Positions 13,328 to 19,871 of a stretch of DNA of 25,822 nucleotides are shown here, piece by piece. The notes under the pieces are model-generated. The model saw only the letters and a list, made by a program, of their open reading frames with translations, was not told where the DNA came from and searched no databases. Every line of letters begins with the position of its first letter. The first letter of the stretch is position 1. The position numbers were made by a program, and so were the translations under genes. The stretch is taken from the NCBI GenBank assembly GCA_902797015.1, contig CADBRG010000076.1, positions 1 through 25,822 of the forward strand, read 5' to 3'. This DNA comes from an uncultured Lachnospiraceae bacterium. Its GTDB lineage: Bacteria > Bacillota > Clostridia > Lachnospirales > Lachnospiraceae.

Positions 13328-14657
13328 GCCCGCGGATGTGTTTTCTCCAATGGATCATGGCGATGACAGACAGGATCAGCGTCACGGCTTCTGCGGCCGG
13401 GAATGCCAGCCAGATGCCGGTCATCGCAAAAAGCTTTGACAGGATAAAAGCAAAGATGAGGATGGCGACCAGACCTCGTGAAAGTGACGTGACAAAGGAC
13501 CAGGTAGCGGCCTCTGTTGCGCCAAGATATCCGCATGCGACGATGTTGACGGCTGCGAACAGATAGCCGATAAAGTAGAGATGCATGCCGACAGCAGCCA
13601 GATCTGCCATGGCAGGATTGCGCTCGGAATTGAAAATCGCAACCAGCGGATCAGCCCAAAGATTTGTGACAAGAATCACAACAACAGCAAGAACAAGACC
13701 GGTGATGATGGTAAGCCGTAACAGGCGGCTGACATCGCCGGTTCTTTTTTTGCCATAATAATAAGAGAAGAGTGGCTGTGAGCCCTGGGAAAGACCGTTG
13801 AAGATCGCATTTCCGACAAAGGCGATGTTTGCGATCACGCCATAAGCAGCCACGCCGACATTTCCCGTGATCGAAAGGATCAGGAAGTTAAATGACAGTG
13901 TGGTGACACCTTGTGCAAGCTCGCCGATCATTGCGGACACACCAAGCTGACAGGAACGGAACAGTCTGACGAAAGAAGGGCGTGTTTTCATAAATCGGAT
14001 CGCACTTTTTTTCGACAGGATATGGATCATACAGATCATGATTCCGACGATCGGGGATATCGCAGTGGCAAGTGCGGCACCGCGCATTCCCATATGCAGT
14101 GGAAACATCAGAACATAGTCCATGACGATATTAAAAAGACTGCTGACAAGTGTTGCAGCCATTGCAATCTTTGGCGCGTTATCATTTCTGACAAATGCAG
14201 TTGCGATGTAGTTCCACATAAAGAACGGCGTAAAGAGCATGAAAATCCTTGTGTATGGTGCTGCCAGAGGCAGAATCTCTGCATCTGCGCCAAGTAATGT
14301 AACAATGCCCTGTGAAAAGAACAGTCCGATCAGTAAAAAGGGAATGCTGAAAATCAGGCAGAAAATCACGGCATTTGTAAAATAATGATCTGCCTCACCA
14401 TTTCCCTGTGCTTTATAGATTCGAAAGCGTGTCGCGGATCCGACTGCGATCATGTTGCCGATCGCAAAGATGATGCTGTATACCGGCAGAACCAGATTGA
14501 GCGCGGTCAGACCATTTGCGCCTTCTGCAACGGAAATAAAAAAAGTATCCGCCAGAATATATACGGATAGCCCAATCATGCCCAGGATATTCGGGAAAAC
14601 ATATGAAAAAAATGTACGGCCGAGGGATGTGTCCTTTTCGGCGATTTGTGATGTCAT
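13308..14657 (-). CDS. MATE family multidrug/cation exporter
   Basis: A 449-residue integral membrane protein with about twelve hydrophobic helices in two similar halves, as in MATE (DinF/NorM) transporters. The first half has YVFPNILGMIGLSVYILADTFFIS, the usual start, and MWNYIATAFVRNDNAPKIAMAATL near 135-160. The second half has the matching GLSQGSQPLFSYYYGKKRTGDVSRLL. MATE proteins export organic cations, drugs or metabolites against Na+ or H+ gradients; the substrate is not predictable. A ribosome site (GAAAGG) lies unusually far, about 13 bases, from the ATG, so expression may be modest. It stands alone on the minus strand, converging on the reductase with a 20-base overlap and no clear terminator between. 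Confidence 0.9.
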   Translation of the reverse strand: MTSQIAEKDTSLGRTFFSYVFPNILGMIGLSVYILADTFFISVAEGANGLTALNLVLPVYSIIFAIGNMIAVGSATRFRIYKAQGNGEADHYFTNAVIFCLIFSIPFLLIGLFFSQGIVTLLGADAEILPLAAPYTRIFMLFTPFFMWNYIATAFVRNDNAPKIAMAATLVSSLFNIVMDYVLMFPLHMGMRGAALATAISPIVGIMICMIHILSKKSAIRFMKTRPSFVRLFRSCQLGVSAMIGELAQGVTTLSFNFLILSITGNVGVAAYGVIANIAFVGNAIFNGLSQGSQPLFSYYYGKKRTGDVSRLLRLTIITGLVLAVVVILVTNLWADPLVAIFNSERNPAMADLAAVGMHLYFIGYLFAAVNIVACGYLGATEAATWSFVTSLSRGLVAILIFAFILSKLFAMTGIWLAFPAAEAVTLILSVIAMIHWRKHIRGLSGTGR

Positions 14658-14699
14658 TTGATCTGATCTGCCTTTCTATAATGTCATTAAACTCAGAAC

Positions 14700-14728
14700 A
14701 TTCTATCAACATGTGTCGTGTAAGTCAA
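14700..14728 (-). promoter_or_regulatory. Promoter of the MATE exporter gene
   Basis: On the minus strand TTGACT (14728-14723), a 17-base spacer and TAGAAT (14705-14700) form a near-consensus promoter about 40 bases upstream of the start codon. No regulator site was recognised. Confidence 0.6.
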
Positions 14729-14765
14729 TTACGGCGAGACACCTGCAATAGGACGTTTTCAGTCC

Positions 14766-14832
14766 TTGACAGCCTCGGAAATAAGGCGTATCCTCTTAAA
14801 TGTAAACCAAATTACTGGAAAGAGGTTAACAA
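14766..14832 (+). promoter_or_regulatory. bioB promoter with BirA operator
   Basis: TTGACA (14766-14771), 17 bases, TATCCT (14789-14794). Just downstream TGTAAACC (14801-14808) and GGTTAACAA (14824-14832) are inverted arms 15 bases apart, the known BirA (biotin repressor) operator form. The operator starts at about the +1 position. Its right arm overlaps the GGAAAGAGG ribosome site of bioB, so it would be part of the 5' leader. Confidence 0.85.
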
Positions 14833-14836
14833 TTAA

Positions 14837-15787
14837 ATGTTAGAGCTTGCAAAACAAATCATAGATGGATACAGATTAACAAAAGATGATGATCTTCGTG
14901 TCTTCGAGACCGCACCGTTAGAGGAGCTGTGTGAGGGCGCGGACATGATCCGGAAGCATCTGTGTGATGATCGGATCGATCTTTGTACCATTATCAATGG
15001 CCGTGGCGGGCGATGTTCAGAAGACTGCAAGTTTTGCGCACAGTCTGCACATCACCATACCTCCTGTGCGGAGTTTCCGATGCTGGATACAGACACGGTG
15101 CTTGCAGACTGCAGAAAGCGGGAAGCGGACGGGGTACATGCTTATTCGATCGTTACAGCAGGAAGAAAAGTAGACGGGAAAGATTTGGACCGGCTTATCG
15201 ATACTTACAGGACGCTTCGTAAGAATACCAACATGCGGTTATGTGCGTCTCATGGTTTGCTGAGCGCAGAAGCGTTTGCACAGTTAAAGGAAGCAGGCGT
15301 TGACATGTATCATAGCAATATTGAGACATCACAGCGGTATTTTCCTGAAATCTGCACGACACATACCTGGGAGGATAAATTAGAAGAGATCCGCCTTGCA
15401 AAAGAAGCGGGGCTTACCGTTTGTTCCGGCGGCATCATCGGAATGGGGGAAACATTTGCGGACCGAATCGATATGGCCCTGACGCTTGCAACGCTTGGAA
15501 TTACGTCGATTCCGATCAATGCGCTGATGCCTGTTGCGGGCACACCTTTGGAAAATCTGCCACGTCTGACGGAGGATGAGATCTTGCGTACGATTGCCAT
15601 GTTCCGATACATCAATCCGACGGCATACATCAGGATGGCCGCGGGGCGGGGATATTTTTCAGATGGAGGAAGGAAGATCTTCCAGTCCGGCGCAAACGCC
15701 ACGATAACCGGAGATATGTTGACAACAGTCGGAAATAATACAGCACAGGATAAAGAAATGTTAGAGGATCTGGGATTTGAAATCTAG
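14837..15787 (+). CDS. bioB: Biotin synthase
   Basis: A 316-residue radical SAM enzyme that inserts sulfur into dethiobiotin to form biotin. The [4Fe-4S]/SAM motif is CSEDCKFCAQSAHH, with Cys60, Cys64 and Cys67 (C-x3-C-x2-C). Other family marks are IINGRGGRC just before it, YHSNIETSQRYFPEICTTHT, the CSGGIIGMGET strand and NALMPVAGTPLEN; the C-terminal GAN.T.TGDMLTT is also typical. It consumes an auxiliary [2Fe-2S] cluster as sulfur donor, so it depends on the Fe-S machinery encoded earlier in the window. bioY follows after 18 bases. No bioA, bioD or bioF gene is present here, so the cell may import dethiobiotin or other precursors, or carry the rest elsewhere. Confidence 0.96.
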   Translation: MLELAKQIIDGYRLTKDDDLRVFETAPLEELCEGADMIRKHLCDDRIDLCTIINGRGGRCSEDCKFCAQSAHHHTSCAEFPMLDTDTVLADCRKREADGVHAYSIVTAGRKVDGKDLDRLIDTYRTLRKNTNMRLCASHGLLSAEAFAQLKEAGVDMYHSNIETSQRYFPEICTTHTWEDKLEEIRLAKEAGLTVCSGGIIGMGETFADRIDMALTLATLGITSIPINALMPVAGTPLENLPRLTEDEILRTIAMFRYINPTAYIRMAAGRGYFSDGGRKIFQSGANATITGDMLTTVGNNTAQDKEMLEDLGFEI

Positions 15788-15805
15788 CAGGATTGGAGAC
15801 AACGA

Positions 15806-16381
15806 ATGACGATAACAGATGAACAGCCAACAGATATGAGACAGAATCAAAAATTTACGACCAGAGATATGGCGATGATCGGCCTGATGACGGCCGTTAC
15901 CTGCGTGCTGGCACCGATGGCGATTCCGATCGGTCCGGTTCCGATCTCTCTTACGAATCTTGTGCTGTATTTTTCACTTTATCTGATTGGAACGAAATTT
16001 ACGCTGGTCAGTTATGTGATCTATCTGCTCCTGGGTCTGGTTGGACTTCCGGTCTTTTCCGGATTCACCGGCGGACCGGCAAAGCTGGCCGGACCGACAG
16101 GCGGATACCTGATCGGTTTCTTATTAATGATCGCAATCGCAGGTGTTTTCATTACAAGATCAAACGGGAAAAAATGGATCGATCTGACCGGAATGATCAT
16201 CGGAACGGCAGCAGTCTATGCTGTCGGTACGATATGGCTTTCGGTGCAATCCGGGATCGGATTCCGTGCAGCATTGTTTGCCGGTGTCATTCCGTTTTTG
16301 CCCGGTGATGCGGTGAAAATCATTCTTGCGTTGTTCCAGGGAAGAAAAATCCGAAGCCTTCTGCTTCGGATTCGTAAATAA
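15806..16381 (+). CDS. bioY: BioY, biotin ECF transporter substrate-binding component
   Basis: A 191-residue membrane protein with about six hydrophobic helices, the S component that binds biotin for an energy-coupling factor transporter. Family marks are MAIPIGPVPISLTNLVLYFS near 36-55, GLPVFSGFTGGPAKLAGPTGGYLIGF near 75-100, and the C-terminal PFLPGDAVKIILAL. It is in one operon with bioB under the BirA operator, so synthesis and uptake are repressed together when biotin is sufficient. The shared ATPase/EcfT module is not in the window, as is usual for group II ECF systems. The start follows GGAGA. The last codons encode a hairpin that looks like the terminator of the convergent mntR-like gene. 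Confidence 0.94.
   Translation: MTITDEQPTDMRQNQKFTTRDMAMIGLMTAVTCVLAPMAIPIGPVPISLTNLVLYFSLYLIGTKFTLVSYVIYLLLGLVGLPVFSGFTGGPAKLAGPTGGYLIGFLLMIAIAGVFITRSNGKKWIDLTGMIIGTAAVYAVGTIWLSVQSGIGFRAALFAGVIPFLPGDAVKIILALFQGRKIRSLLLRIRK
16341..16372 (-). terminator. Terminator of the DtxR/MntR-like gene, embedded in the bioY 3' end
   Basis: AATCCGAAGC (16348-16357) and GCTTCGGATT (16363-16372) form a perfect 10-bp stem with a 5-base loop. On the minus strand a TTTTTCTTC tract follows it, as expected for an intrinsic terminator, while on the plus strand no T tract follows. It sits 10 bases beyond the minus-strand stop codon. Confidence 0.75.
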
Positions 16382-16759
16382 TCATGATTGACAGATATGT
16401 GCCTTCAGTTTATCAAAACTGGTATCACTGATCGCATGTTCCATATGACATGCATCATTTTCGGCGATTTCCGGATCCACCCCGATCGAGGTCAGCCAGG
16501 TGGAAAAAAACTGGTGTTTCTCTAAAACCGATTCGGCAATCTGCCGACCAGCCTCAGTTAAAAGCAGCTCTCCTGCGCGTCCGCGCTCGACCAGGGCTGC
16601 TTTTAGCAGTTTTCCTACAGCAATGCTGACACTGGATGTGGCATAGCCTAAATGATTCGCAAGGTCAATCGACCGGCAGAAACCGGTTTCGTTTGTAATC
16701 TTTAAGATGGCCTCAAGGTAGTCATCCTGTGACTGGCTTGTATGAACATGCGTTTTCAT
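16382..16759 (-). CDS. DtxR/MntR-like metal-dependent transcriptional regulator
   Basis: A 125-residue protein of the DtxR/MntR family. The N-terminal winged helix-turn-helix includes DDYLEAILKIT (12-22), SIDLANHLGYATSSVSIAVGKL and GRAGELLLTEAGR. The metal-binding and dimerisation helices have EKHQFFSTWLTSIGV and AENDACHMEHAIS, with the conserved His, Cys, Glu and His ligands of this family. It is short and lacks the SH3-like third domain of DtxR, as in MntR. Such proteins repress or activate Mn or Fe transport genes when loaded with metal. No metal transporter is adjacent except the distant CorA-type gene. It is divergent from a marR gene across a 221-base region with symmetric promoters. 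AGGAG precedes the ATG. Confidence 0.92.
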   Translation of the reverse strand: MKTHVHTSQSQDDYLEAILKITNETGFCRSIDLANHLGYATSSVSIAVGKLLKAALVERGRAGELLLTEAGRQIAESVLEKHQFFSTWLTSIGVDPEIAENDACHMEHAISDTSFDKLKAHICQS

Positions 16760-16838
16760 ATGGAAAGCTCCTGCTTATAAAATATATTGCGGATCCTGCT
16801 AAAATACTGTCTCAAACGATAATCTTCTGATAAAAGAT

Positions 16839-16867
16839 AATATACTGAAAACTCCCGGTTTTGTCAA
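16839..16867 (-). promoter_or_regulatory. Promoter of the DtxR/MntR-like gene
   Basis: On the minus strand TTGACA (16867-16862), 17 bases, TATATT (16844-16839). The -35 lies inside the left arm of the 11-bp inverted repeat at 16859-16898. The leader to the start codon is about 70 bases. Confidence 0.65.
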
Positions 16868-16898
16868 ATATCGGATGGCATATTCGGATTTGACAAAA
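16859..16898. repeat. Perfect 11-bp inverted repeat joining two divergent -35 boxes
   Basis: TTTTGTCAAAT (16859-16869) and ATTTGACAAAA (16888-16898) are exact inverted repeats, 18 bases apart. Each arm contains a TTGACA hexamer pointing outward, one for the DtxR/MntR-like gene and one for a plus-strand promoter towards marR. The inner 18 bases contain a direct repeat of TCGGAT. It could be an operator for either neighbouring regulator, or the symmetry could simply reflect two mirrored -35 regions. Confidence 0.6.
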
Positions 16899-16918
16899 TG
16901 AGACAATTCGTCTAAACT
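16890..16918 (+). promoter_or_regulatory. Possible distal promoter of marR
   Basis: TTGACA (16890-16895), 17 bases, TAAACT (16913-16918). The -35 is consensus and the -10 is moderate. It is the mirror image of the divergent promoter on the minus strand. A short AGAC / GTCT inverted repeat (16901-16913) lies in its spacer. Confidence 0.45.
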
Positions 16919-16924
16919 AACTAT

Positions 16925-16959
16925 TGTTAATTGCAACATCTTTTGGTGAGTTATATATA
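16925..16959 (+). promoter_or_regulatory. Proximal marR promoter with a MarR-type dyad
   Basis: TTGCAA (16931-16936), 17 bases, TATATA (16954-16959), about 20 bases before the ATG. TGTT (16925-16928) and AACA (16935-16938), 6 bases apart, form a small dyad over the -35, similar in form to TTG-N-CAA type MarR operators. Autorepression is inference. Confidence 0.5.
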
Positions 16960-16980
16960 ATTTTGATCGGGAGATACTGT

Positions 16981-17388
16981 ATGGCCAGTGAACAATCTGC
17001 AAAGCGTTTTTTTGAACTGAATTTACAATACAATCGTATGCTGGAGCAGGCAGGGACCCATGTGATCGTGAATGGGGAAGATGCGGTTTTGTACTGGCTT
17101 TATGTAGAAGATAAACCGCTTCTTTCAGGAGAAATCTCTCAACGGATGGAATTGTCTTCCGGACGCGTTGCGAATATTCTAAACAGCCTGGAGAAAAAAG
17201 GCATGATCATGCGGGAGAGGAATTCGGCAGACAAACGCCAGGTCTCTGTAAGTCTGACCAGAGAGGGCAGAAAGCAGATTGATTCCGGTTACCGGGAGTG
17301 TATTCGATGGTGTGACAACATGCTGGAAAAGCTGGAGCAAAAGGATGTGGACACATTCCTGGGCCTGGCGGAACAGATCCTGCAATAG
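16981..17388 (+). CDS. MarR family transcriptional regulator
   Basis: A 135-residue winged helix-turn-helix protein. LLSGEISQRMELSSGRVANILNSLEKKGMI (about 42-71) is the DNA-binding helix pair. MRERNSADKRQVSVSLTREGRKQI follows with the D-K-R wing motif that defines MarR proteins. Flanking helices form the dimer. MarR proteins usually repress their own promoter and release DNA on binding small phenolic or other ligands. An in-frame start at 16924 would add 19 residues. However, ATG 16981 follows GGGAGA, and the upstream start would lie inside the promoter. It is followed by a terminator and by proA; the regulated target is not evident. Confidence 0.92.
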   Translation: MASEQSAKRFFELNLQYNRMLEQAGTHVIVNGEDAVLYWLYVEDKPLLSGEISQRMELSSGRVANILNSLEKKGMIMRERNSADKRQVSVSLTREGRKQIDSGYRECIRWCDNMLEKLEQKDVDTFLGLAEQILQ

Positions 17389-17401
17389 CGAGATTTAATA
17401 C

Positions 17402-17453
17402 TTGTCAAAACCGACTGCTGTGCTATGATAATAGCACGGCAGTTTTGCTTTTT
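17402..17453 (+). terminator. marR terminator that also holds the proA promoter
   Basis: CTGCTGTGCTAT (17415-17426) and ATAGCACGGCAG (17431-17442) form a 12-bp stem with one G-U and a 4-base loop, followed by TTTTGCTTTTT. The same DNA holds TTGTCA (17402-17407), 16 bases, and an extended -10, TGC followed by TATGAT (17424-17429), a good promoter for proA. Initiation would fall in the right arm, so the proA transcript cannot form the hairpin. Confidence 0.75.
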
Positions 17454-17467
17454 AGGAGGAATTATAT

Positions 17468-18748
17468 ATGAATACAATCCAGGAAATTGCAAGAGAAATG
17501 AAGCTTGCAAGCCCGTTGATGGCTGCATCCGCAGAGAAAACCAGAAATCAGGCGCTTTCAATGATTAAGGATGCGCTGCAGACACATAAAGATGAGATTT
17601 TTGCAGCAAATAAAGAAGACCTTCAGGCAGCAGAGGAAAACGGAATTGCAGATTCCGTGAAAAAAAGACTGAAATTTAATGAAGATAAAATGGCAGATGT
17701 GATCCAGGGAATCACAGATCTGATCAGTCTGCCCGATCCGACCGGAAAGGTTTTATTGAAGCGTCAGCTTGATGAAGGACTGATCCTGGTCAGAGAGAGC
17801 TGTCCGATCGGCGTGATCGGTGTGATCTTTGAGGCGCGCCCGGATGCGCTCGTACAGATTTCCACACTTTGTATTAAGAGCGGCAACTGTGCACTGTTAA
17901 AGGGCGGAAGCGAGACATTCCATACAAATCGTGCGCTGTTTTCTGTAATCCATGATGCGGCAGTGGCAGCAGGTTTGCCGGAGCTTTGCCTGTATCAGAT
18001 TGAGGCAAGAGAGGATATCAATGCACTGTTGTCCTGTGAGAAGAGTGTCGACCTTTTGATTCCGCGGGGGTCAAATGCATTTGTACAGTATATTATGAAT
18101 AACACCAAGATCCCGGTAATGGGGCATGCGGACGGCATTTGCCATACCTATGTTGACGTAGATTGTGATATTGATAAGATCCTTCCGGTCGTCGTGGATG
18201 CAAAGATTCAGTATACGGCTGCATGTAATGCGACAGAGACATTGCTGGTGCACAGAAAGATTGCGGGAGAGTTTCTTCCGCGTCTTGCAAAAGCGTACGC
18301 TGAAAATGGCGTGACGATCCGCGGCACAGAAGAAGTGCAGGAGATCATTCCCTGTGATCCGGCAACGGATGAGGATTTTGCGACGGAATATCTTGCATTG
18401 ATGATTTCTGTAAAACTCGTAGATGATGTGAATGAGGCCATTGCGCACATCAATTGCTACGGTTCGCACCATACCGATGCGATCATGACGGAGAATGCAG
18501 AAACGGCAAGACATTTCCAGCAGCTGGTCGATTCTGCAGGGGTATATCAGAACTGCTCGACACGTTTTGCGGACGGATTCCGCTATGGGTTCGGCGCGGA
18601 AGTCGGCATCAGCACAAGCAAGCTGCATGCACGTGGTCCGGTCGGTCTGGAAGGCCTGGTTACCTATAAGTATAAGCTGAATGGCGACGGGCATATCGTG
18701 GCAGATTATGCGAGTGGAAAGAAAGCATTCCATTTTCAGGATTTATAA
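17468..18748 (+). CDS. proA: Gamma-glutamyl phosphate reductase
   Basis: A 426-residue aldehyde dehydrogenase-fold enzyme of proline synthesis that reduces gamma-glutamyl phosphate to glutamate semialdehyde with NADPH. Typical segments are CPIGVIGVIFEARPDALVQ (112-130), SGNCALLKGGSE (138-149), LLIPRGS (197-202) and GHADGICHTYVD (219-230). YTAACNATETLLVH (249-262) carries catalytic Cys253. FGAEVGISTSKLHARGPVGLEGLVTYKY near the end is the ProA signature. The residues after GGSE read TFHTN, where many family members have A.xSN, a small departure. No proB gene is next to it, which is unusual because proBA is often an operon. AGGAGG lies just upstream of the ATG. Confidence 0.96.
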   Translation: MNTIQEIAREMKLASPLMAASAEKTRNQALSMIKDALQTHKDEIFAANKEDLQAAEENGIADSVKKRLKFNEDKMADVIQGITDLISLPDPTGKVLLKRQLDEGLILVRESCPIGVIGVIFEARPDALVQISTLCIKSGNCALLKGGSETFHTNRALFSVIHDAAVAAGLPELCLYQIEAREDINALLSCEKSVDLLIPRGSNAFVQYIMNNTKIPVMGHADGICHTYVDVDCDIDKILPVVVDAKIQYTAACNATETLLVHRKIAGEFLPRLAKAYAENGVTIRGTEEVQEIIPCDPATDEDFATEYLALMISVKLVDDVNEAIAHINCYGSHHTDAIMTENAETARHFQQLVDSAGVYQNCSTRFADGFRYGFGAEVGISTSKLHARGPVGLEGLVTYKYKLNGDGHIVADYASGKKAFHFQDL

Positions 18749-18829
18749 GGTATACTTAATAAGTTAAGGCAGGCGATAAGCCTGTATGATGAGATCAGAA
18801 AAGCATATATATGAGGGGAGGTGAAGCGT

Positions 18830-19759
18830 ATGGTAAAAATCTACATGACGGATGACCGCGTGGTTTACGAGTTGGAAGAGCGCAGAGAAGGCGCCTGGAT
18901 CATGCTGACGAATCCGACGGTTGAAGAACTCCAGGAAGTTTCGCGCGATGAGATCGACATCGCCGATTTAAGAGCCGCACTCGATGATGAAGAAAGCTCC
19001 CGTATTGAACTTGAAGACGGCTATACGCTGATCCTTGTAGATATCCCGACAACAGAGATCCGTAATGAATTAAAGACTTATACGACCATTCCACTCGGTA
19101 TCATTCTGACGCAGGAGAATATCATTACGGTCGGTACGGAAGAAACACCGATCCTGACACAGTTTGTCAATAAGCGTGTGCGTGATTTTTCGACGAAGAA
19201 AAAGATGCGTTTTATTTACCAGATCCTGTTCCGTACGGCTGCGATGTATCAGAGCACGCTGCGCATCATTGACAAGCAGCGAACCGAAATCGAGGAAGAG
19301 ATCGGTGATATGACAGAAGATAAGGATCTGTTCCAGCTTCACGAGCTGGAATCGACACTGGTCTACTTTGCGACATCCCTGCGTGCGAATGCCGTGGTCC
19401 TGGAGCGCCTGACGAGATATAAGCGTCTGGAGCAGTTCCCGGAGGATATGGAGCTTCTTGAAGATGTTATCGTCGAGAACCAGCAGGCGGTCGAGATGAC
19501 CACGATCTATAAAGACATCCTGATCGGCACCAGAGAGCTTCTCAGCGCTGTGTTGAATAACCGTCTGAACAACGTTATGAAATACCTGACGACGATCACG
19601 CTTGTCATGGCTGTGCCGACGGTTGTGTCCGGATTGTTCGGAATGAACGTTCCGGTCCCGTTTGCAAACAAGGCATTTGCTTTTGGCGGGATCGCGATCT
19701 GTACCTTCCTGGTATGTATTATGGTGCTCATTTTATTAAAGAGGAAAAAGATGTTATAA
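18830..19759 (+). CDS. CorA family divalent cation transporter
   Basis: A 309-residue CorA-type channel for Mg2+ and similar ions. The cytoplasmic N-terminal domain (1 to about 240) ends in a long helix. Two transmembrane helices follow, with the GLFGMNVPVPF loop between them; the Gly-Met-Asn filter is at about 271-273 and the protein ends in a basic KRKKML tail. The subgroup resembles the CorA-like proteins of Firmicutes that lack the EE..H loop of E. coli CorA. GTG at 18821 is in frame but lies in the GGGGAGGTG ribosome site, so ATG 18830 is the start. A small perfect hairpin (18770-18784) lies in the leader, but no magnesium riboswitch is recognised. It is followed by a strong terminator. 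Confidence 0.93.
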   Translation: MVKIYMTDDRVVYELEERREGAWIMLTNPTVEELQEVSRDEIDIADLRAALDDEESSRIELEDGYTLILVDIPTTEIRNELKTYTTIPLGIILTQENIITVGTEETPILTQFVNKRVRDFSTKKKMRFIYQILFRTAAMYQSTLRIIDKQRTEIEEEIGDMTEDKDLFQLHELESTLVYFATSLRANAVVLERLTRYKRLEQFPEDMELLEDVIVENQQAVEMTTIYKDILIGTRELLSAVLNNRLNNVMKYLTTITLVMAVPTVVSGLFGMNVPVPFANKAFAFGGIAICTFLVCIMVLILLKRKKML

Positions 19760-19766
19760 AAACCGG

Positions 19767-19800
19767 CAGCTGTACTTTTGATAGGTACAGCTGTTTTTTT
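19767..19800 (+). terminator. Terminator of the CorA-family gene
   Basis: CAGCTGTAC (19767-19775) and GTACAGCTG (19785-19793) form a perfect 9-bp stem with a 9-base loop, followed by at least seven T. It lies directly after the stop codon. Confidence 0.9.
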
Positions 19801-19804
19801 GTGC

Positions 19805-19838
19805 AAAAAAACAGCCCGGACAAAGCCGGACTGTTTTT
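19805..19838 (-). terminator. Terminator of the DASS transporter gene
   Basis: Arms 19811-19819 (ACAGCCCGG) and 19826-19834 (CCGGACTGT) pair with one G-U. On the minus strand a run of T (19810-19805) follows. A T tract also follows on the plus strand (19834-19838), so it can act in both directions as a second barrier after the CorA-family gene. Confidence 0.8.
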
Positions 19839-19871
19839 GTTTGCATTTGTGTTCGATCAGTATTGCACTGC

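Noticed and set aside
13308..13360. Possible terminator between the convergent reductase and MATE genes
   Set aside because: Only a 4-bp CCGC / GCGG stem with a short T run is seen; not supported.
13911..14297. Plus-strand frame of 128 codons rich in Cys and His opposite the MATE gene
   Set aside because: The metal-binding look comes from antisense reading of hydrophobic codons; no start signal or homologous motif.
18071..18733. Open reading frame of 220 codons on the minus strand opposite proA
   Set aside because: Antisense to conserved proA, with Cys/His/Arg-rich low-complexity translation; shadow reading frame.
18770..18784. CAGGC / GCCTG hairpin before the CorA-family gene
   Set aside because: Considered as part of a magnesium riboswitch, but the leader is about 80 bases with no M-box features and no T tract.
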